A DNA stretch of 27,259 nt, from positions 1 through 27,259 of the forward strand of contig CAMPNZ010000015.1 of assembly GCA_946892075.1 (NCBI GenBank), in the 5' to 3' direction. Below, in pieces: positions 22,914-27,259 of the stretch. Below the pieces are notes generated by a model. The model was not told where the DNA came from, made no database searches, and saw only the letters and a list, made by a program, of their open reading frames with translations. Position 1 is the stretch's first letter. Every line of letters begins with the position of its first letter. The position numbers and the translations under genes were made by a program. The stretch is from an uncultured Coriobacteriales bacterium. GTDB taxonomy: Bacteria > Actinomycetota > Coriobacteriia > Coriobacteriales > Eggerthellaceae.

Positions 22914-23072
22914 GTTCGGTGCGGCGCGCTAAGGGAACGCGCTTGGCACCACAACGGAGGCGGCACCTAGGAGCACACCTGATGGCGCTAACAACGCATA
23001 AGCGCTTTGCACAGTGCGATACGTATGCGGCATAGTTATTCAAGACAGGCACTCAAAAATAAGGAGGGTACC

Positions 23073-23693
23073 ATGCCAACACAACCTGAAAGCAATCCTG
23101 CATTTCCCGAAGGTGAAGGCGGAGAACAAATGCTTACGCGCATGAACAGTGGCGCGCATGAACAGCTGGCACAATGGGGTTTATCGTTTATCGATCTTCG
23201 TTACAAAATGTTTGGTCTTGATGTGGGCTGCGGCGGTGGTGCGAACATAGAACGCCTGCTCAACGGCATGCCGCGTGGCACCGTGGACGGTATCGATCAC
23301 TCTAATTTGGCAGTGCGCATGTCGTGCGAGCACAACGCGCAAGCCATTGATTTGGGCAGATGCCGCGTTCAATATGCAGAAGTTGAGCACTTACCCTTTG
23401 CAAAAGAGTCGTTTGACATTGTGACGGGTTTTGAAACAATTTATTTTTGGCGCGATGCGCTTAGCGGGCTGAAAGAGATTCATCGCGTGCTTAAACCCGC
23501 AGGTGAATTGCTTATTTGCAACGAAACGAACGGCGAAAACCCCGAGGTTATCGAATTTGCAAAATCTATTCCAGGCATGCAAGTATACAACGCAACTGGG
23601 TTCAAAAGCATGTTTAAGAATGCTGGATTTAGCAAAATTGACATTCACGAGAATCCTGAAACGGGAGCGCTTGCTGTTATTGGAACAAAATAA
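23073..23693 (+). CDS. Class I SAM-dependent methyltransferase
   Basis: Transfers a methyl group from S-adenosylmethionine to an unknown acceptor. The 206-residue protein has motif I LDVGCGGGANIERLL (about 50-64), the acidic motif II in VDGIDHSNLAV, the LPFAKESFDIVTGFETIYFW segment and the LKEIHRVLKPAGELLICNE motif, all of Methyltransf_11 type. The frame is open from 23007, but the ATG at 23073 follows a near-perfect AAGGAGGG by 5 bases. No neighbour hints at the substrate, which could be a small molecule or lipid. It appears to stand alone, with a hairpin and an intrinsic terminator downstream. Confidence 0.9.
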   Translation: MPTQPESNPAFPEGEGGEQMLTRMNSGAHEQLAQWGLSFIDLRYKMFGLDVGCGGGANIERLLNGMPRGTVDGIDHSNLAVRMSCEHNAQAIDLGRCRVQYAEVEHLPFAKESFDIVTGFETIYFWRDALSGLKEIHRVLKPAGELLICNETNGENPEVIEFAKSIPGMQVYNATGFKSMFKNAGFSKIDIHENPETGALAVIGTK

Positions 23694-23719
23694 GCGCATC
23701 CTATCTGGTAAGCGTACAC

Positions 23720-23754
23720 GGTGTGGTGTGCAAGCAAACACTGCATGCCACACC
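23720..23754. repeat. Hairpin after the methyltransferase gene
   Basis: GGTGTGG (23720-23726) pairs with CCACACC (23748-23754), with TGCA/TGCA pairing inside. It lies 27 bases after the stop and has no T-run, so it may protect the 3' end. Confidence 0.5.
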
Positions 23755-23921
23755 TTACGACACTGCCGAGTTAACACCACGTTTTAACACAGGTATCTAA
23801 ACGTGTATTGAATAATGCTATTATGCATTTTACAAGCACTAATGCAGAATTATTCCTCAACTACGCAACAAGCTTGTCAATTTGGTTTCTAAAAAGCAAC
23901 AAAAACAAAAAACATCGTCTG

Positions 23922-23942
23922 ATGACGCACGTCATTTTTTTT
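23922..23942 (+). terminator. Intrinsic terminator-like hairpin
   Basis: ATGAC-GCAC-GTCAT (23922-23935) is followed by a run of eight T (23935-23942) on the plus strand. It would end transcripts from the methyltransferase side. Directly after it TATACT (23951-23956) could be the -10 of the next gene, though no good -35 is visible. Confidence 0.5.
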
Positions 23943-23988
23943 GCTTTCTTTATACTAAAACGCATAAGGGAACAAAAAGGATGAGTGA

Positions 23989-24372
23989 ATGACACATTCG
24001 GACGACATCATCGATGTAGAGCCCGTTACATCGTCCAGAACGCGCTTGTCAGAGCTGGATCGCAAAAAATCAAACTCGACGCGTTTAGACAATGACAAAG
24101 CGCCTATCGGTTGGATAGAACGCTTGAGGCGTTTTTCTGACCACATTGAACAGCGCAAACGCAAACGCCAAGCCGACTTGTTGCGCGGCGACATTCTTGC
24201 GGTGCTGTTTACGAAAGTGCGCGCTTTAATTCAAATATTTTTGGGACTGATTGTTATTCTGGTTGGGCTGCCTTTGCTGGTATACCCACATCCTGGCCTT
24301 ATTCTTATGGTTGTTGGCTGCGCACTTGTGCTAAGCGGCATATTTATTTTGTATCAAAATCACACTCAATAA
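23989..24372 (+). CDS. Small membrane protein, PGPGW-like
   Basis: 127 residues. The first 75 are polar and charged (SRTRLSELDRKKSNSTRLD, RFSDHIEQRKRKRQADLL) and presumably cytoplasmic. Two hydrophobic segments follow (about 82-101, IQIFLGLIVILVGLPLLVY, and 105-123, LILMVVGCALVLSGIFILY) joined by the short turn PHPG. This resembles the two-helix PGPGW family, which has no known function. AAAAGGA lies about 8 bases before the ATG. The gene is convergent with the HTH regulator gene. Confidence 0.7.
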   Translation: MTHSDDIIDVEPVTSSRTRLSELDRKKSNSTRLDNDKAPIGWIERLRRFSDHIEQRKRKRQADLLRGDILAVLFTKVRALIQIFLGLIVILVGLPLLVYPHPGLILMVVGCALVLSGIFILYQNHTQ

Positions 24373-24430
24373 GAACGCGTTGCAGCGCAAGTATTACGAA
24401 TGACAACACGCCACGTTCGCGAACGCGTTG

Positions 24431-24457
24431 CGCTGGCGAACCACACGTCTTCCAGCG
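24431..24457. repeat. Inverted repeat between convergent genes
   Basis: CGCTGG (24431-24436) and CCAGCG (24452-24457) can pair over a 15-base loop in the 115-base gap between the small membrane protein and the regulator. No T-run follows; a role in bidirectional termination is possible but weak. Confidence 0.3.
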
Positions 24458-24487
24458 TAAGCGCCAACTCCCCCATGCACACTAACA

Positions 24488-25720
24488 CTACGATTCATAC
24501 AAAATGACGCCCAGCGCGTCAACATTTCCCTGGTCAAGCGCGTGCATGTCCTGCTTAAATGCCGCATCGCTCATCAGCGAACGCATCAAACGAATAAGCG
24601 GCCGCGTGTATTCAGTTTTAACAACCACCACGTCAATCCATTCATCCTGAAGCGGCGTAAAGCGCAAACACGCAGCACTGTCGCACAAGGACTCACGCGC
24701 AACAGCCACATCGCTTGCGCCCACTTCAATAAGATGCACCACGCTCTGTTCGCCAAAATGCTCCTGCGCATAGCCCTCGATAGTTGAGCTGCGCGCATCA
24801 AGCAAGCGAAGGCGCTGGTCAAGCAAAACGCGCTCACCGCAGCCACGTTCTCGGTTTGCTAAGCGCACATTCTCTTTCAGCAAACTGCCCCACGACGAAA
24901 ACCTGCCAGTCGAACGCTGATGATACAAAAAACCAACCTTGCGCTTGTACAAGCGAAACACAATAAGCGAAATACCTGGGATAAGACGCAACGCATACGC
25001 AACATTATACGAATTTGTTTTCACGTCAAACAAATTAGTAACCGCCATGTGAGCACTGCCGGCATACACTGCCGCAAGTGCCGCGTACGAACTGCACCGA
25101 TAGCGCTGTGTAAGCAAACCCTCGCTGCTGCACCGCGCAGCAATAAGGTCTGCCGCACGCAAATCGCTTGCAACAACATAGCTGGTATGCGGCAAAGAAT
25201 GCCTGCTAATAGACGCAATTTCAGGATTAAGGCACAAGGCGTTTTGATTGCTGTGAAGAAATGACGCGCGCGTCCACAAATCTTGGGGAACAGACGCGCC
25301 CGCAACAAAGCTGCAGGCTTCGGCGCCAACACCACCCACATCGCCAGCAACACCAGGATTGCCTGCGCCCGCATCGCACGCCGCACCCGCAGCGTTCCCA
25401 AGGTCCTCAGCGCGCACGGCACCAGCAGCGATGTCGGCGGGCGCGCTACCAGCGGCGTTTCCACGCGCCTGGCTCCCGACCTTGCCCACACCTTCGCCAC
25501 CGACGACACCGACGCCACCAACGCCACGACCCGCACGAACAGCTACGCCGCGACGCGTCGAGTTCAGGTATTCGTGCACGTCAGACAAGGTAAAACGCAA
25601 CTTACGCCCAATGCGATACGAAGAAATAACACCTTCCTTTGCCATTTGATATACGGAATTCTTCGCAATCTGCAAATACTGCGCAACTTCTTCTGCGCTC
25701 AAGGAATCATCTGCACGCAT
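24488..25720 (-). CDS. Excisionase-type HTH regulator with periplasmic-binding-like sensor domain and long Gly/Ala linker
   Basis: Probable one-component transcription regulator. Residues 6-54 are a MerR/excisionase-like winged helix (LSAEEVAQYLQIAKNSVYQM, YRIGRKLRFTLSDVHEYL). From about residue 147 to 410 the protein resembles the PBP-like domain fused to such HTHs in molybdate- or metabolite-responsive regulators: NPEIASISRHSL, YVVASDLRAADLIAAR, GSAHMAVTNLFDVKTNSYN, LIEVGASDVAVARESL, PLIRLMRSLMSDAAFKQDM. Between them, residues 59-145 are a low-complexity Gly/Ala/Val linker (GVGGVGVVGGEGVGKVG, NAAGAACDAGAGNPGVAG), far longer than normal. Family knowledge suggests the second domain binds a small ligand; which one cannot be read. 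Divergent from an NSS transporter across an 89-base gap with a palindrome, so it may control that gene and itself. The ribosome-binding site is weak. Confidence 0.85.
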   Translation of the reverse strand: MRADDSLSAEEVAQYLQIAKNSVYQMAKEGVISSYRIGRKLRFTLSDVHEYLNSTRRGVAVRAGRGVGGVGVVGGEGVGKVGSQARGNAAGSAPADIAAGAVRAEDLGNAAGAACDAGAGNPGVAGDVGGVGAEACSFVAGASVPQDLWTRASFLHSNQNALCLNPEIASISRHSLPHTSYVVASDLRAADLIAARCSSEGLLTQRYRCSSYAALAAVYAGSAHMAVTNLFDVKTNSYNVAYALRLIPGISLIVFRLYKRKVGFLYHQRSTGRFSSWGSLLKENVRLANRERGCGERVLLDQRLRLLDARSSTIEGYAQEHFGEQSVVHLIEVGASDVAVARESLCDSAACLRFTPLQDEWIDVVVVKTEYTRPLIRLMRSLMSDAAFKQDMHALDQGNVDALGVILYES

Positions 25721-25745
25721 AGCAACATTTCTCTTTCATCATGGT

Positions 25746-25762
25746 ATGATTACCGTTATCAT
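25746..25762. promoter_or_regulatory. 17-bp Fur-like palindrome in the divergent promoter region
   Basis: ATGATTACCGTTATCAT is an imperfect palindrome centred on C25754, with only one mismatched pair per arm. Its inner 15 bases fit a 7-1-7 layout like the Fur/Zur consensus TGATAATnATTATCA. TATGAT (25745-25750), a possible plus-strand -10, overlaps its left arm. Confidence 0.45.
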
Positions 25763-25809
25763 TTTATAGGAATACGGCGTTCTTGGTAAGTCAAACGTAA
25801 GGAAGTCTT

Positions 25810-27129
25810 GTGGCAAACCGTGAAACTTTTAGCAGCAAACGCGGGTTTATTCTCGCGTGCATCGGCTCGGCAGTTGGCATGGGGAACATCTGGCTGTTCC
25901 CGACGCGCATCTCGGCGTATGGCGGCGCCACGTTTTTGATTCCCTATCTGCTGTTTGTGCTGCTTATTGGCTCAACAGGCGTGATTGGCGAAATGAGCTT
26001 TGGGCGCTTCACCAAATCGGGCCCTATTGGAGCGTTTGCGCGCGCCACGCAGATGCGTTTTGGAACAGAAACTCCTGGTAAAGTTATAGGTATCGTTCCT
26101 GTTCTTTCGTCGTTGTGCATGGCTATTGGCTACTCGATTGTGGTAGGTTGGATTCTTTGGTATACCGTTGCGTCGTTTATTCCTTCGGCACCGCTCGCGC
26201 CCAGCGTCGAAAGCTTTGCGGCAACGTTTGGCCAGGTAGCTGGCGATAATATGCCGTTTCAGATAGTTGCTATGGTAGGCGTAATTGCCATTATGGCACT
26301 GGGTGTTACGCGCGGCATCGAACGCATCCACTTCATTATGATGCCGCTGTTTTTCGTGATGTTTATTGGCCTTGCGCTGTATGCAGCTACGCTCCCAGGC
26401 GCGCTGAACGGATATCGCTACGTTTTTATGCTCGATCCGCGCGGGCTGCTTGACCCGCTTGTGTGGGTATACGCGCTTGGCCAGGCATTTTTTAGCTTAT
26501 CGATTGCCGGAAACGGCACGCTTATTTACGGCTCGTATTTAGACGACAAAGAAAACATTCCGCAATCGGCAAAATACGTTGCTATTTTCGACACCTTAGC
26601 GGCGGTTATTGCCTCACTCGTAATTATTCCGGCAATGGCATCGGCAGGGCAAACGCTCTCAAGCGGTGGGCCTGGGCTTATGTTTATCTACCTTCCCCAT
26701 CTGTTTGCAGGCATGCCGGGCGGCGCGCTGTTCCAAATTATCTTCTTTGTGGCTGTGCTGTTCGGTGGATTTACATCGCTTATCAATTTATACGAAGCGC
26801 CCATCGCAACGCTGCAAGAAATACTGCACGTGAAACGCGCAACAGCGGTATGTTGCATCGGCGTTATCGGCATTATTGTTGGCTTGGCAATTCGCCCGAT
26901 TGTCGCGCAATGGATGGATGTGCTTTCCATTTACTTCTGCCCTATCGGCGCGCTACTGGCGGCAATTATGTTTTTCTGGTTTATAAAGAAACCAATTGTT
27001 CTCGAACAAGTTTCAAAAGGAAGAAATCGGCCGCTTCCGCTTGTATTTTTCTACTTAGCGCGTTACGCTTTTTGCCCCATAGTGCTTATTGTACTTATTG
27101 TTGGATGCGTTATGGGAGGAATCGGATAA
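25810..27129 (+). CDS. Sodium-dependent transporter, neurotransmitter:sodium symporter (NSS) family
   Basis: Membrane importer that couples amino-acid-type substrate uptake to sodium, with the LeuT fold. The 439-residue protein has TM1 SAVGMGNIWLFPTRISAYGG with the unwound sodium- and substrate-binding stretch. The TM6 region FFSLSIAGNGTLIYGSYL and the TM8-like FGGFTSLINLYEAPIATLQ are also present. Length and hydrophobic pattern suggest 11 helices, as in MhsT or Tyt1, without TM12. The start is GTG with AAGGAAG 4-5 bases upstream. Substrate is not readable from sequence. Divergent from the HTH/PBP-like regulator and followed after 31 bases by an MFS gene, so the two transporters may be co-transcribed. 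Confidence 0.93.
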   Translation: MANRETFSSKRGFILACIGSAVGMGNIWLFPTRISAYGGATFLIPYLLFVLLIGSTGVIGEMSFGRFTKSGPIGAFARATQMRFGTETPGKVIGIVPVLSSLCMAIGYSIVVGWILWYTVASFIPSAPLAPSVESFAATFGQVAGDNMPFQIVAMVGVIAIMALGVTRGIERIHFIMMPLFFVMFIGLALYAATLPGALNGYRYVFMLDPRGLLDPLVWVYALGQAFFSLSIAGNGTLIYGSYLDDKENIPQSAKYVAIFDTLAAVIASLVIIPAMASAGQTLSSGGPGLMFIYLPHLFAGMPGGALFQIIFFVAVLFGGFTSLINLYEAPIATLQEILHVKRATAVCCIGVIGIIVGLAIRPIVAQWMDVLSIYFCPIGALLAAIMFFWFIKKPIVLEQVSKGRNRPLPLVFFYLARYAFCPIVLIVLIVGCVMGGIG

Positions 27130-27160
27130 GCTTCGCATACGCATAAAGGAATGCATTTAC

Positions 27161-27259
27161 ATGGCTAGCAAACTGTACACACGAGATGCGCTCTGTTTGA
27201 TGGGCGCATCGTTTTTTTTCATGTTCTCGACAATGCTGGTAACGCCGCTGATAAACGGC
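27161..27259 (+). CDS. MFS transporter, N-terminal fragment cut by window edge
   Basis: Only 33 codons are in the window, starting at an ATG with AAAGGA about 10 bases upstream. The translation starts MASKLYTRDALCLMGASFFF and continues into a hydrophobic first helix ending TMLVTPLING. This is the opening typical of major facilitator proteins (LYTRDF, first helix, then a proline turn). The substrate is unknown. Confidence 0.6.
   Translation, partial: MASKLYTRDALCLMGASFFFMFSTMLVTPLING

Larger units (their letters stand above)
22585..23072. other. Gene-free, GC-rich intergenic region
   Basis: 488 bases lie between the divergent transketolase and methyltransferase genes. It holds a repeated GTTTCGCACGAC (22652-22663, 22683-22694), a candidate plus-strand promoter and a 34-bp tandem repeat. 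The open frames here are made of the repeat and have no family character. Confidence 0.6.

Noticed and set aside
22799..23035. 78-codon plus-strand frame over the 34-bp repeat
   Set aside because: Translation is mainly the repeat, and 34 is not a multiple of three, so successive copies are read in different frames.
24488..25720. Phage excisionase
   Set aside because: The excisionase-type HTH is fused to a large ligand-binding-like domain and sits beside a transporter, with no mobile-element genes nearby.

Overview
The window looks like chromosomal DNA of a low-to-mid GC actinobacterium of the class Coriobacteriia. The pointers are the ftsE-ftsX-S41 protease-smpB-ssrA cluster, the split transketolase, and the mix of actinobacterial genes with genes resembling those of oral streptococci. 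A small oral species such as Cryptobacterium is a guess from gene content, not something I could test. About 20 protein genes and one RNA gene are readable.

Layout. (1) 2-4687, plus strand: end of a cell-surface polysaccharide locus, with a sugar aminotransferase, a membrane phosphoglycosyl transferase, a Wzm/Wzt (TagG/TagH-like) ABC exporter and a family 2 glycosyltransferase. (2) 4798-8470, minus strand: permease-ATPase-permease operon matching the Vex1-Vex2-Vex3 exporter of Streptococcus pneumoniae. The leader of the ATPase gene holds a 17-bp tandem repeat that forms a chain of overlapping six-codon ORFs. (3) 8760-10340, minus: L,D-transpeptidase. (4) 10447-15409, minus: zinc-uptake operon (binding lipoprotein, ATPase, permease) that continues, with a 4-nt stop/start overlap, into a large lipoprotein with four histidine-triad repeats like streptococcal Pht proteins. 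(5) 15802-20509, minus: ftsE, ftsX, S41 protease, a small gene, smpB, a second small gene, and tmRNA (ssrA). (6) 20773-22584, minus: two-subunit transketolase. (7) 22585-23072: gene-free GC-rich leader with a 34-bp tandem repeat. (8) 23073-24372, plus: a methyltransferase and a small membrane protein. (9) 24488-25720, minus: excisionase-type HTH regulator with a periplasmic-binding-like sensor domain, divergent from a sodium-symporter-family (NSS) transporter (25810-27129) and the start of an MFS transporter (27161 to the end). A Fur-like palindrome lies in the divergent gap.

How the parts work together: region 1 builds and exports an envelope glycan, the transpeptidase cross-links peptidoglycan, FtsEX controls division-site wall hydrolysis, and tmRNA with SmpB rescues stalled ribosomes. 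The zinc transporter and the histidine-triad lipoprotein probably form one zinc-capture pathway. Two themes recur: short tandem repeats close to translation starts, and low-complexity insertions or tails in otherwise conserved proteins.
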